The notes under the pieces were generated by a model. That model saw only the letters and a program-made list of their open reading frames with translations. It had not been told where the DNA came from and ran no database searches. Below are positions 1 to 12,172 of a stretch of DNA of 64,000 bases, piece after piece. A program made the position numbers and the translations under genes. The first letter of the stretch is position 1, and every line of letters starts with the position of its first letter. The stretch comes from Stachybotrys elegans (lineage: Eukaryota > Ascomycota > Sordariomycetes > Hypocreales > Stachybotryaceae): positions 1,178,001 through 1,242,000 of the forward strand of contig JAGPNK010000007.1 in assembly GCA_020746835.1 (NCBI GenBank). Reading direction: 5' to 3'.

Positions 1-1231
1 CTATCGTTTTCCCCGATGGCGAGAACTTTGTCCATTTCTTCAGCACTGACGACTCTGAGGTGGCGCATCACTTCTTCGCCCTCATCCATGGCTGGCGAAG
101 CTGGTACCTTGCCAACAAGCTGGGCCAATTCGAGAAGAAGAGCAGCAGCACCACGGCTATGCCGACCCGATCAGCAACGCAGAAGACCACCAGAAGGCCC
201 ACAGTTACCGATAATAGCTACAAACTCCCGTTGTCCACGGATGATACGCCGTATACCATTGGCGCTTTTGAGCCCTTCTTGGATCTGGATCGGTTCAACA
301 AGCCCCTCGAAGAGTTTGGCAAGGATCTGGAGCCCAATGCCAAGTCGGAACGGACGCTTTCCAAGAGAGGACACAACCCTAAAGCCCCCGTCAAAGCCCC
401 CCTTTGCCGGGCTCTCTCCCATCAAAAGCAGCCCAGCAGGTGAAGCAGCAGACGAAGAGGCCGCCCGTCGTCGACACAAGCTTTTCGGTATCCGGTCTGT
501 TGGGCTCGGCCTATGAGAAGCGGAAGCAGTCGATAGAAGCATCAGAGTCCACCGTAACCAAGGATAAAGAAGAGGGCCCTTTCACCGGAGGTTCCTCGCT
601 CCTAAACACCGTCGCCATCACCTCCCCGGACACGATGACGCCTGCCGAATCCAAGACGTGGTTCCCGTCTGCAGAGGAGCACTCGGCACGTAATCGCAGC
701 CGTACCAATGCCAGCACGAACCCTCCCCCTGCAGTCCGTAGCCAGTCGACTCGCAGTGCCCGCACACCACGACGGCCCCAGACATCCGATGGACCGCAAG
801 CCAGGAAAGACAGGCAAACGACCCTCGTCAACCTCACCAACAGCTTCCCCCAACCCCCTCAGTGGCGGGACAAGGGCCAGAGCCACTCTGCAAAGGCACC
901 CGCCGGCGCACCGCTCATCAACTTCGCCACCGGAGGAACCATGCCCGGCCAGTTCCCCGTCAACGGCGGCCCACCGCGCGGCTTCATGCGCAGCCCCAGC
1001 GGCCGATCTGCTTCCTCAACCTACGACGATCCCTCTGCTCCAGCAGCACAAGCCGGCAGCCGCTCCCGAAGCCGCTCCGTGACAGCCCGCCACCGCGCGT
1101 TGGAGGATGCCCCGCCTGTACCACCCCTGCCGGTGCGGTCACTCACCCGAGACGCTCTGCTCCAGTCGGGTGGCGGCGCTGTGTCCCGCGGCCGACATAT
1201 GCCGGAGCCCTTGGTGAGCCGGGCAAGGTAA
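1..1231 (+). CDS. PH-domain protein, 3' part (apparent frameshift)
   Basis: The 5' end lies outside the window. Reading begins in the frame that starts at base 3 and gives the end of a pleckstrin-homology-type domain (VHFFSTDDSEVAHHFFALI, then GWRSWYLANKLG). A long disordered Ser/Pro/Arg-rich tail follows to the TAA at 1229. Filamentous ascomycetes have RA-PH proteins of this kind, thought to act at the cortex with Ras-type GTPases; that role is family knowledge and is not shown here. The frame changes between about 389 and 437. The simplest reading is one C missing from the six-C run at 397-402, which would join KAP to PLPGSLPSKAAQQ. The alternative is a 47-nt intron at 390-436 with a weak GTCAAA donor and no clear branch site. 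It is convergent with ERG20. The coding call is firm; the exact domain family is moderate. Confidence 0.72.
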
Positions 1232-1731
1232 TCAATCAGCCAGTCACATGCGAGGCGTGCATGCAGGTTGGTTAGATAGGATGGACGATGTCATGATCTT
1301 TGGGCTTCGGAAGGATAATTACGGCAATAATACCGCATGTCATGTATGGAAAAACGGTTTCAGGACTAGATTTCTTATTTCAATCGGCGAGGGACATCGG
1401 AGAAAAGAATATCTGCGAGGGTGAGATTCTGTGTGAAACCGCCAGGAAACTCGCCGAACTAGACAGCAAAGTACAGGATTTATTTTATATCATCACTATT
1501 TATCGATTCACGTCAAGACGATTTGATGCCGCAGAATTTGAATAAAATGCCCTCAGGGCTTTGAACTATGTTAAAAACATTTTGGTGCTAAGTTTCCGAA
1601 TCATCATGCCCTTCCTTCTAAGTAGGTATCTCTACGTGTCTAAAGCCGAAATCTGAACCATTCTTTTTTTGTTTTTGTCCTTCCATTTTCTGCTCCAACT
1701 TGTTGTGGTAAGTGAGGGTCATACCCAACGC
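1232..1731. other. intergenic, convergent 3' regions
   Basis: This is the space between the stop codons of the PH-domain gene and ERG20, presumably the two 3' UTRs and poly(A) sites. It is AT-richer than the flanking exons and has a T-rich stretch near 1664-1680. No gene is seen. Confidence 0.6.
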
Positions 1732-3168
1732 TTACTTGCTTCGCTTGTAGATCTTGGCCAGGAAGGCCTCGAAGATGTCCTTCTTCAGACCCTCGCTCTC
1801 ATCAACCTGTGCGATCATGGCCTTGAGCTCTCCAGCGCGCTTCTCCTCGAACTCCAGGAAGATGTCCTTGAGCTTCAACTCATCGTAGAGCTGCTTGACA
1901 ACGGCCTCGGCCTTATCGTTCTTCTGGCCGTAGTTATCATCAAGGATCTTGCGCTGCTCGGGGGTGGCGATCTCGATGGCCTTGTTGACGAGCCAGGAGC
2001 ACTTGTTGTCCTTGATGTCGGTGCCGATCTTGCCAATGTGCTCAGGGAGACCAAAGTTGTCAAGGTAGTCATCCTGAATCTGGAAGTACTCGCCAAGAGG
2101 GATGAGGATGTCCTTGGCCGTCTGGAGGTTCTTGGGGGTAGCAGTGCCGTTGAGGTAGAGGGCAAGGGCGATGGGGAGGTAGAAGGAGTAGTAGGCGGTC
2201 TTGAAGATGACAATGAACTGGTACTTCTCCATGGAGAAGTTGTTGAGGTCAACCTTGTCCTCGGGGGCGGTGATGAGGTCGACGAGCTGGCCGAGCTCAG
2301 TCTGGAAGCAGCTCTCGTGGAAGAGCTCGACAAGGTCAATGTAGTTGGGGTGGCTGCGGAAGAACTTCTTGAGGAGAATGTAGATGGCAGCCTCGAGGAT
2401 AATGGAGTCGTTGATGGCGATCATGCCGACACCCTCCTGGCGGTACCAGCAGGGCTTGCCACGGCGGGTGATGCTGCTGTCCATGATGTCGTCGGCAACG
2501 AGGAAGAAAGCCTGGAGGAGCTCGGTCAACCAGCCGAGGGTAGCGGCCTGGAAGTACTGTTCCTCGGTGAGGGGCTTGCCGAGGAGGATGGACAGCGAAT
2601 CGGGGACAGACATGCCGCGGTTGCACTTTCCACCAAGGGTGTTGGTTTCGAGGTTCTTTCCGAAAGACCATTGTCAGTAATGCAAGTATAGTTGGGTAGA
2701 CTTTGGGTTTTTTGTGTGTGTGTGGAGTGTTGTGTAGATTTTTGGTGTCTGGTTGTTATTCTCTCATTTGATGATTTTTGGTATCAATACCGTGCGCTTC
2801 GTCCCTCTCCTCTGCCCCTCCACCTCTGATCCCACCGATTGAAGGGTGCTCGTTTGCCATTGTGGCGATCCGCGTGGCGGAATGGATTGCCAAGGTAGAA
2901 TAGGATGATGGTTGGGAGGGGTTTAGAGAGAAATGAAGCGCACGTTGAATGTGGTCATGTAGAGCTTGGAAAGAGAAAAGGCAACGGAGGAGGGAGGGGT
3001 AGAGGGGTCAGAGGGAGAGCGAGAGCGCAAAGAAAAAGGAGCCTTTACCGCCTTGAGCCAGTCCACGGCTTGCTTGGGCAGGTTGTAGTTGGAAGCCTCT
3101 TCGACGATGGCATCCTGGAGCTTGGGCCAGACCGACTCGAATTCGGCGAGGGTAGTTCGGGTAGCCAT
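1732..3168 (-). CDS. ERG20: farnesyl diphosphate synthase
   Basis: It condenses DMAPP with IPP to geranyl and then farnesyl diphosphate, the branch point to sterols, dolichol, haem A and prenylated proteins. It is a cytosolic enzyme of the mevalonate pathway. The model has exons 3049-3168 and 1732-2655, giving 347 aa, close to the usual size of about 350. The join [18 protein letters not shown] restores the conserved family N-terminus. The first aspartate-rich motif DDIMD is near residues 95-99, preceded by two Phe at the chain-length position as expected for C15 products. The second motif, DDYLD, is near 235-239, and the C-terminus is basic (KIYKRSK). The single intron, at 393 bp, is several times longer than the others in the window. 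The gene shares a 1.4-kb divergent upstream region with APC8. Identification is very secure. Confidence 0.97.
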
Positions 3169-4585
3169 TGTGTCGGGTGAAGAGAGGAGAATGATTAGAC
3201 GATAGGTTGCTGGTGGGCGGAGTAGACGGTCGAGCTGCTGGAGGCAGAGAAAGTAGCGGTCGGTGTCGGGGACGGGTGGCTGAGGTGATGATGATTGGAA
3301 AGCGGGAGCGAGGAGGACGAAGAGAAGCTCTGTATTTAAGAGTGAATCTGTCCAAGGCGGGCAAGGGAGCTGTGCTGCAGGAGAGGTAGGTAGCGCAGGG
3401 TGTAGCTACTTATAACTAAACCCGCCGAAACGGAGGGGAGGAGCGGGCGGGAAGGATGGTGGGCGAAACGAAAATACACCCCAACGAGCCAAACCCCTCG
3501 GCCGTCTCCCCTCAATTGACCAACCCGGTACCGCACCTGGTACTAAAAATACGGACAATTACGCCTTATGGTAAACAGCCGACCGCTGTCAGATTGGCCC
3601 GGGACCTGCAATCCTACAGATGCGCAGGCCGACGATGGCTGTCCGAACGCTATCGTTTATCGTTTGTCGTCTATCGTCTCCGTCCCCAAGTCTGGAGAAC
3701 TTGCCATCGCTACCAGCAAACTGGAAGTGTTTGCCGTACCTTGTGCCCCCTCCTTTGTCCTGTGTAGGTACTGAGATTACATGTGCTAAAACAACCCCGC
3801 CTCGTCTTATGTACAGAACCTCACACCGTATTAGCAGCCGGTATCGTTGAATGGCGGGGCTGAGAACAAATTACTTGACGGATACCTTTGGCGGTAAGTC
3901 GACCCGGCCTTTGCTATCTTCCCATTGGGGGAGAGCTGAGGAGGAAAAATGTACCGGCCGGCAATTCCAGCCAGCATATCACGAGGCCGGTGATATTCGT
4001 GCATAGGCTGTCTCTGATATTGATATGCTCCGTACACGTACTTGGCACCACCGCTGTCCATGTCACTGAGACCAGATCTTATATAAGCCGACCCAGGATA
4101 GGTTAGGATGGGATGCCTTCCCAAGAGGCTCTTGGCCCTCTAGGATCATGAAGGAGCATGAATTGGCCTCCCTAGCCTCACAGTCCGAGCTCGAAAGCTT
4201 GTGGGAAGCCCATATCATAGGCTGCGCAGTTCGTGCTGGACATTTTACCCCTCCTTCAATCGCAGAACCGGGATGGAGGGTACCAGGACTAATAAGCGCC
4301 TAAGGGTAGGCCGGGTGGTGTGTTGTGGGCACCTGCTAATAAGCAACCTGCTCTGTCCAACCACACGCATGCCAGCCCAAACGCGTACAGTGCCAAGACT
4401 GTTTCTGTCACCACGCACGCACATGGCTCATTCAAGTGCCATCGCCATCAAGAAGTCAAGCGCAGCAGCCCGCTGATAGCTCCAACGGCCCGAAGCTTTC
4501 TACCACCTCGGTACTCGCACCGCCACCGCGAACCAACTCGGGAATTCTAGGTAGAACAAGCTGCGTATGGGATTGCCCCAAAGCC
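3169..4585. other. divergent promoter region ERG20/APC8
   Basis: There is no supported gene here. It should hold the promoters and 5' UTRs of ERG20 (leftward) and APC8 (rightward). Visible features are a degenerate TATCGTTT-like repeat at about 3651-3678 and a palindromic TATA-type site, CTTATATAAG, at 4078-4087. That site is about 500 bp from the APC8 start, so its use is uncertain. Confidence 0.5.
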
Positions 4586-6730
4586 ATGGCGTTGAGCGCG
4601 CAAGACATCTCGCAGCTCCGGGCATCGCTGCAAGATGCTGTAATCAAATGCTCAGAGCGGTGCCTGTACCAGTCCTCTAAATGGTAGGCCTGCCCTGGCT
4701 GCATCTCCAATCGCGCGCCTCTATTAATACCGGGAAAGGGCAGCAGAATTACTCAACGCGCTCCCCGAGACAGATTCCGAGCATACATCCGAGGCAGAAC
4801 CACACACCTCCCCCGTTTACGCCGCAAATACCGACCCCGAGGAGGCAGCACTCGAGGCAAAAGAGCTCAGCAAATACCTTCTTGCCAAGTCGCTCTTCGA
4901 TTGCCGCGAATATGACCGTTGCGCCGCCGTCTTCCTCCCAGAATCCCTCCTCACCGGTATCCTTGCGTCTCACAACGAACCTCTTACCGCAAAATCGAAG
5001 GGAAAGAGCAAAGCCAAGGCCACCGAGGCACGTATTGGGAGCCCTCTGCCGAAAATAAGCCAGAAGAGTCTGTTCTTGGCACTATATGCCAAATTCATGT
5101 CCGGGGAGAAGCGAAAGAATGAAGACTCCGAGATGGTCATGGGCCCGCAGGACCTGGGGACCGTCACAAACAAGCAGCTGCTAGTTGTAGGCCAGTACCT
5201 TGCAGCATGGTTCGACGAAAGGACAACGGAAGACGACGAGGTGGTCGGCAGTCAGGGTTGGCTGGAATATCTGTGAGTGATGCGAATCCTCTGACGGGGA
5301 CCGGGTACTGACATATGTACAGCTACGGCATGGTGCTTGCCAAGGAGAAAAACGACGAAAAGGCCCTGGAATTCCTTATTCGAAGCGTGCACAAATACAC
5401 CATGAATTGGGGCTGTTGGCTGGAGATGACGTCTCTCATCTCAAGGGTCGAAGATGTGCGTTACCATGACGTTTTATCTCGCCGTTGTACTAACGGCTTC
5501 CAGTTGAACCGGGTGTCTCGTCACTGCCCACAGAATATTGTGTCGTACATGTTTCACGTACACACGTCCTTGGAGCTATACCAGCAGTCGCCCAACCTCG
5601 CCAACTCGCTGGAGCAGCTCCTCTCCATTTTCCCAACTTCCTCCTTCCTCCTGACATGCAATGCTTTGCTCTCGTATCACTCCAAGGATCTGGAAGCAGC
5701 TGAGCAGCATTTCAGCCGGCTGCTTTCGCTGCATCCACACCGCCTCGATTCATTGGACCACTACTCCAATATTCTCTACGTTTTGAACATCCGTCCGAAG
5801 CTGGCCTTCCTTGCACATCTATGCTCGAGCGTTGATAGATTCCGCCCCGAATCCTGTGTTGTGATAGGCAATTACTACTCACTCTTGTCGATGCACGAGA
5901 AGGCCGTCCAGTACTTCCGGAGGGCGTTGACACTCGATAGAACGTGCTTGTCGGCATGGACACTGATGGGCCACGAATACGTGGAGCTGAAGAACACACA
6001 TGCTGCTATTGAGTCGTATCGTCGCGCAGTGGATGTGAACCGGAGAGACTACAGAGCGTGGTATGGTTTGGGCCAGACATATGAGATGCTGGAGATGCAC
6101 ACATATGCATTGTGGTACTACAAGAAGGCCGCAGGATTACGCCCTTGGGACGGCAAGATGTGGATGGCTGTGGGCTCATGCCTGGAGAATATGGGAAGGG
6201 AGAGGGACGGCATCAAGGCTCTTAAGCGGGCCCTCCTTGCCGACGCCTACTACGACGTGGGTAGCAGCTTTGGAAGCGGTGGTGATCTGATGGGCTCACG
6301 CAACGCCATCGGCCACATGGATCCCGATGTTCTTTTGCAGATTGCTGCAATGTACGATCAACTGGGCGACGAGGAGGAAGCCAAGGCCTATATGGAACTC
6401 TGTGTGGCTCAAGAGGATGGAGGTGCAGCCGCGGATGTCCAACTGGGAGAATCGATCAGGATCCACAACGATTCTCCAGGTGCATCAGAAGACGGGCGTG
6501 AGGCCCGAGAGAATGCTGGAGGAAACGACGGCACGGGCGTGACGGCGGCAACGAGCAAAGCGCGGATGTGGCTCGCCAGATTCGCCATGCGGACTGCGGA
6601 CTACGTGACAGCGAATCGACTGGCTTCGGAGCTCTGCCACGACGGCGTAGAGGTCGAAGAGGCCAAGGCTTTGGTCAGAGAAGTACGTTCAAGATTGGAC
6701 GCCTCGGGAATGTTCGACCCTGGCGATTAG
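4586..6730 (+). CDS. CDC23: anaphase-promoting complex subunit 8
   Basis: This is a TPR scaffold subunit of the APC/C ubiquitin ligase, which triggers anaphase by marking securin and cyclin B for degradation; the APC8 arm helps bind co-activators. Exons are 4586-4683, 4739-5272, 5323-5455 and 5504-6730, giving 663 aa, close to yeast Cdc23 (about 626). The N-terminus MALSAQDISQLRASLQDAV and the block ELSKYLLAKSLFDCREYDRC match the family, followed by repeated TPR helices (for example CVVIGNYYSLLSMHEKAVQY and YRAWYGLGQTYEMLEMHTYA). Intron 3 (5456-5503) is 48 nt and has no in-frame stop, so an unspliced reading stays open. It is called an intron because it has GTGCGT, an ACTAAC branch and CAG, and because removing it restores RVEDLNRVSRHCPQ. 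The Ser/Gly/Asp-rich insert near the C-terminus is unconserved-looking. Confidence 0.95.
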
Positions 6731-9700
6731 TGGCTGCCAGACGGACGATGAGTACATGGACGGTTGGTGGAAGGCGATGCAACCGAGATCAGATCATGAA
6801 TAATGAATTGATGATACGCAACCGTCTAATCACATCGGGAAGACTAACGCGACACCATGTTGCAAACGCTCCCAAGGACGGGTACATTAGTTAACAACTC
6901 CTTTTGACAGCCGACCATTGAAGATCTTGGGAAATCAGAAGGCGGTTGTGATAGGCAGCGTGGTGGGGGAAAGATGCACGATTATCATGACGATCTCCCG
7001 CAGCCAGATCTTTCCCAGTGTTAATCATTGACGATCAGTATCAAGACATCAAAAACCACTACGAAGAAGGATCCCTCAAGCTCCAGAAAGTGCAAACCCT
7101 TCGCCAACGGATTTCCGACTGGAGACAGGCAAACTATTCAGTTGAGGCTGATGTGGCTGACTCGTGAAACCGCCACCATGAATTCTCCGTGAAACTCCAC
7201 AACACAATGGCCTCTAGAAGTTGTCAAGGTGTTTGCTTTGACCAACTTTGCATATGGAAAAGCGGTTGTTTAACACGTGAAGGGGTCGAGCACGGAATGT
7301 GGTCATTGGTTTCGATGCAGTGTTACCGGGAGTGGAACTGGGCCGGACACAGGCTTGCAAATCCCATACTACAATTGTTTTGGTGCACGAGACGGCTGCC
7401 ATGATCAAGTGCTGTGAACGGGCATGGCTTGGGGATGTGCGTATAGGTATGCTCACACAAGCCAAGCGAACAGACACCCAACATGCTAACATGTGAAGAG
7501 GGCGGTGGCCACACGGAGATAACTCGGCTTGCAGGTAAGATGCTCTGCCATTGGCAGGCGATGGGATTGAGGCAGAAAAATGTGAGCGATTTCTGTCAGA
7601 AGAAAAAAAACCATCTCGGTTTTATTGAATTGTGGAAAAAGTTTGACTGGTTTCTACATTTTCATGCAAGTGAACTGTGGAGATATGAGGCGAATTCCTG
7701 TGCAGGGTAAAGAAAAGGCCCAGACGAGAAACATGGGTGGATTGGCTTCCAAGGAAAGGGTGGATACTCCGTATCGAATTACTTTGGCAAGGTCGTTAAC
7801 CTGCCTCCGAGTCAACGTTTTGCTGACACCAGTTAAGACCATGGATACCTTTGCTCTTCGGCAAATGAGCAAGTCATGCAAGGTGCCAGCCCCGTCAACT
7901 CCGTTAGGCAAGGAAATCTCCGTCCGTCTAGAAGTGGAAAACGAAGGGTCCGTGGTAGCCTCTCACCAACGGCTGAACCAACCCACGGATGACCCGCTGC
8001 TGGGGCTTGCCAATTGACCACTTCGTAGGTACTACTGGGGTTCGATCGGTATTGCGTTATTGCTCAAGGAGATGGGGGAGGCCACGCGTCAATCGGACTT
8101 TCCTGCTTCAAGAAGGGCTACCGTAACCGTCGTCCATCCAGTCAATGCAGCCGCGCGGCCATGCTGCTGCGTCCTGACTGGCTGATGCGTCCAACAGGTT
8201 CCACGGCCGTTGTCCCACGTTTCCCTGCCACCGGCTTATTCACAATAGATCGGGCCAACTGCCACTCAGGAGCATGTCATCATCCATGGAGCAAGACGGC
8301 AAGCCATAGTAGGACCAGACCAGGAGAAACACGGGGACAATGGTGACAGTCTTTGTCTGTAGCACGAGGTCAGTCGCCCTGCACACGCGATCCTTCTCTT
8401 CCCTTCCAGATCTTGCGGGGAAGGACAGCGACGGCCCTGTCGCTGCACCCAGAGAATAAGCCCATGGCCGCCCTACACAACCCCGGCTCTCTTGGTCGAG
8501 GAAGCCTGTCTCCAGCACGATGCTGTGGATCATCAGTTCGGGCCTTGTCGACCCTGAGGTGGAGAGAGTCCGACTGAACACGACGACATTTGAGTTCTTG
8601 CAGGACCCAGCGAGTGGCGGCGGAGCATTGGTCCAGACTCGGCTGCTGTGATGGATTATACGCGCGTGCACACACAGAGGCGAGCATGAAAACATTGTCA
8701 ATAACCAAGCAGTATCCCCGGCTGCCAGGTGTTGGGCACGTTCCATCAGAATACCATGACAATACCACGCGAAGGGGGCTGGCGGTCCCAAAACATGCCA
8801 TTGGCAAGGATCATTTCGCACTGCTCGTTGTATGACTGATCAAGTGCAGAAGGGTCTCTCCGACAGTGTCCGGCGGATGGATGGCTCGAGCGGGTCAGGT
8901 CAGCCACCGAGTAAACACCGCAGATGCGTGCAAGACGATGCGGCCAGGATGTGCTCGGCTGACTCCTCCTCCGATGAGAATAGAGAGGAAGCGAATGCAG
9001 TCTGTCAGTCTGCCAGAACGGGTAACGAGTAAGCAGGCCAAACCCTCTCCCGCCTCCTTAGCAAGCACCTCGGCCTTTGCATCTATGGGTGGGTAGGCCA
9101 AATTGTTCTAGAGGATCGAGATGGTGGCCAAGTCGTCGCTACAAGTCATGATGGCAAGATGACGGGCTCTCGGGATGTCATAGACGGAAGATGGCTGGCT
9201 GGCTTCTGATGATGTTCGGTGGCTTCTGAGAAAAATGTTGGGAAATCCTGGCAAACAGACGTCGCCCTGGTTGGTGCCAACTCATCATCGACATCTCTTG
9301 TCACATTTATCACGTACATTAGTCTCCCTCCCTGTGAGTGTTGAGGTCGGCGAGAAGGGTGGAAGCATCCATTAGCAAAAGCATGTGTAAGTGAAAAGAC
9401 AAGGGAGTGTGAAGTACAAACCCAACCCACCATCCGACGGTTGGCGAGTGGAGCACGATCATTGACGAGACCACGGCAGGGATTCTGAAGTCGATAGCCA
9501 AGGCAAACGGAAAGAAAAAAGGCTCCATAATGGGTACAATCGGCCCCATTGCGAAGGGATCGACAGGAACCACGATGCAAGCCAGCTTGGCAGCCAACTT
9601 AATCCAACATTTCTTCCCAGCCTGGTAGTCGATAATGTACCTGGGTACAAAGATGGCTTGATTTATAAGAAAAAATATGATGTGATCATTGCGTTGGCGG

Positions 9701-10734
9701 ATGCAGTGAATATGCATGGGCGTCCTCACCGGCTGTCGAGTCGCTGTATGCAACCTCGGTCGGGTGAGGCTGCATCATGCAGGTACAAACTTACTATGGA
9801 GAAGGAGATGCATCCGGAATCGGAACCTGACAACCTTGGTCTGTCCCGAAGCGCAGCATGTGAGATGTGTGTGTGGTGGCCACGCCTTGGGCGAGGCGCT
9901 CTACTCTGGAATGGACGCGAGATTCTTCGGCGACTGTCCGCGGGATGGGTCAATCGAAGCAATACAGCAGTAGCCAGCTCTCCACGCTCGCGTATGGGTG
10001 TAGCGGGCCAATGAATGGGGAGGAGAAGGAAGATGAAGGCAAGTATGGCATCGAGGCGTCGATGTCACTGGCGGCGCGCCACAGTGCTGGACTTGCAGAG
10101 TCAGGCATCTCAAGCCAACAAAGACGACGCTGACAATGCCTGAGGCCTGAGGCATGGGAGAAAAGAACCTAGATCAAGGAGATGCGTGGATGCCTGTGCC
10201 GCAATGAATGGACACTTGTAACCGTCATTGTGGACAAAACGCCGGTAAGACGAACAGGGGGAGGAGAATAAGAGCCAACGGACGAAAGGGAGACCGGGAT
10301 GAATATGAATGGGCTTGCAACGCGGCAGACTGTGGTTGGTGCGTGGTGTATCGAATGGATGCATCGGCTATGAGAAGTGCCCTACCTGAAGGCAAGGCAA
10401 GGCACATACTGACTTTGGCTTTGAGGTGCTGTGACGCTATTGATTGTTTTACTGCAAGGTACCGCAGGCTGCACCCACTCGCACAACCTGACCACCGTAC
10501 ATATAACGCAAACCATCAGATGTAATGGTCACTGCTCTGTCATTCATCCGCGGCGTGGGTGCGTGGAGTCGGATTGTTCAGAGAATGGAACCCTTACACC
10601 ACCTACAGCTAGAAGGAAGGAAAAGAATACGAAAAGAAAGAAAAAAAAATCTATCACGATGGTGGCGCCATTTCTAGCCACGTTTGGAAGTTTGTTCCTT
10701 TGCCACAGATTGCTCTACAGATGGTAGGAGAATA

Positions 10735-10809
10735 GGAAGGAAGGAAGGATGCTCGGGTGGCTTCCGGTAGCACAGCGAAAAAAAGAAGCGGAAGGAAGGA
10801 AGGAAGGAA
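10735..10809. repeat. GGAA microsatellite pair
   Basis: Two short (GGAA)n tracts, 10735-10749 and 10790-10809, are separated by about 40 bp containing an A-run and another purine-rich piece. This is ordinary simple sequence with no associated gene. Confidence 0.8.
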
Positions 10810-11870
10810 CTGGGAGGAGAGGCTGATGGAGGGGCCGGGATTTAGCCAGGGGCGCGAGTTTCCCACAACTCGGTGCACTTACCAAGGACAGCAACAACGA
10901 GACAGAGTCTGCAGAGCAACGAACGACTTGTCGATGCAATGCATACGCAGTCCCATGGATGGATGGATGGATCCAAGGGCTCAGTGGGCCGATGTCCAGG
11001 TCCTTGACTTGTGACCCCGCATCCTCGTCGATTCTCCTGCCAGGTACCAGGCACAGACGGGCACAGCACGGCCTGGCACGAGGTTGGACCCCCTCTCCCT
11101 CTGACCAACTTCTCCTTTGGACCTCTCGCACGCTGCATGCAGTAGGTGGCACTGTCGCAGCCCTATGCCCGTCTATAGTTGGCACCAAAACTCCCCTCGA
11201 CACCAGTGTCAGGTTACATCCGAGACTTTACAGCCAGCCCTTCTGTCTCAGTTCGAGAAGCTCGTTCGCGAAGCTGAAAATAGAGCTCCTGGGACGAGAA
11301 GCGACTACATAAAAGGCTTGGATAAGTCTCCATCATCGACTTCTCTTGACTCGTCATCACCCAGCGGCTTTCCAGCCCAGGCCCAGGCCCAGCACACAGC
11401 ACACACCATGGCCCCCGGTGGCCCGGTGGTAGTGGTGGAAGTGGATCGCCCCCACCCACCACCATGATGACTTCGGAAACACCAGCGCTACCGCTACCAC
11501 TGCCGCCATCACCAACGCCAGCACCACAACAACTACCATAGCACCACGCACCACACGGGTGCGCCATGTGGCGCTGGCCGGCTACTCAGTCCCTGCTCCC
11601 GGGCTTCTAGGGCTTCTACCTCCAGGGGCAGCCTGCCAACTTTGGAAAACCCACCCACGCTCATTCTCTCGTTCGCTCGCTCACTTACACCAAGGCCCAC
11701 CGACCTATTCACTCGCTTTGCCTGTCGTTGCCGCTGCCACCACCCCTTCGAGGGAGATGGGGTGGTGGTTCGCGGCATTGCACTCTTTTCTGCCTTTTCC
11801 GTTCCGGCGCACGCGCCTCTGGCCTCCAGTCCCTCGCTTTCCATCCTCCCAGGTGGCTTACACACTCATG

Positions 11871-11876
11871 TATAAA
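11871..11876 (+). promoter_or_regulatory. possible TATA box of secreted-protein gene
   Basis: TATAAA lies about 300 bp upstream of the predicted ATG at 12173. It is followed by a C/T-rich stretch typical of strongly expressed fungal leaders. The distance implies a long 5' UTR or a leader intron. The site was assigned by position and motif only. Confidence 0.4.
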
Positions 11877-12172
11877 GATCCGCTCGTTTCCTCCCATCCT
11901 CCCGTCCCTGTCCTCATCCTCATCAAGCACACTCCCCAAGCACTCTCTTGTTTCTTCAAACAGTCTTCGGACACCACACACTCTCTCAGAGTTATACGCT
12001 GCGCTTCTCGCTCCTTGAAAGCTAAGCCTATCCTCGTACAGCCAACACATAACATCACTCTCTTTTGATTCCGTCACTCGAGCTTTCGCTTTCGAACAAC
12101 GAATCACTTATACACAAGCACATACACCTCACTCCCACTTGTTTTATACAAAAACACTCCCACACCTTCAAG

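Larger units (their letters stand above)
6731..12172. other. 5.4-kb stretch without a supported gene
   Basis: No open frame here has family motifs, convincing splice structure or the C-ending codon bias of its neighbours. The right part (about 11100-12170) is pyrimidine-rich and probably holds the promoter and long leader of the secreted-protein gene. Simple repeats include GGAA tracts at 10735-10749 and 10790-10809 and ATGG repeats at 10955-10972. A non-coding RNA or an unrecognised fast-evolving gene cannot be excluded. Confidence 0.5.

Noticed and set aside
1669..2691. 340-codon open frame on the + strand opposite ERG20
   Set aside because: It is an antisense shadow of ERG20 codon bias: Leu/Glu/Val-rich with no domain. 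The opposite strand encodes a textbook enzyme.
8084..8089. Isolated ACGCGT hexamer as an MCB box
   Set aside because: A single copy with no nearby replication gene; other single copies (about 23655 and 42047) show that the hexamer occurs by chance in this window.
8240..8821. 193-codon frame on the - strand in the gene-poor stretch
   Set aside because: There is no motif, no codon bias and no splice partners, and overlapping frames of similar length exist on both strands.
9146..9753. Two overlapping 144-codon frames on the - strand
   Set aside because: They overlap each other in different frames and show no family features, so they are compatible with chance.
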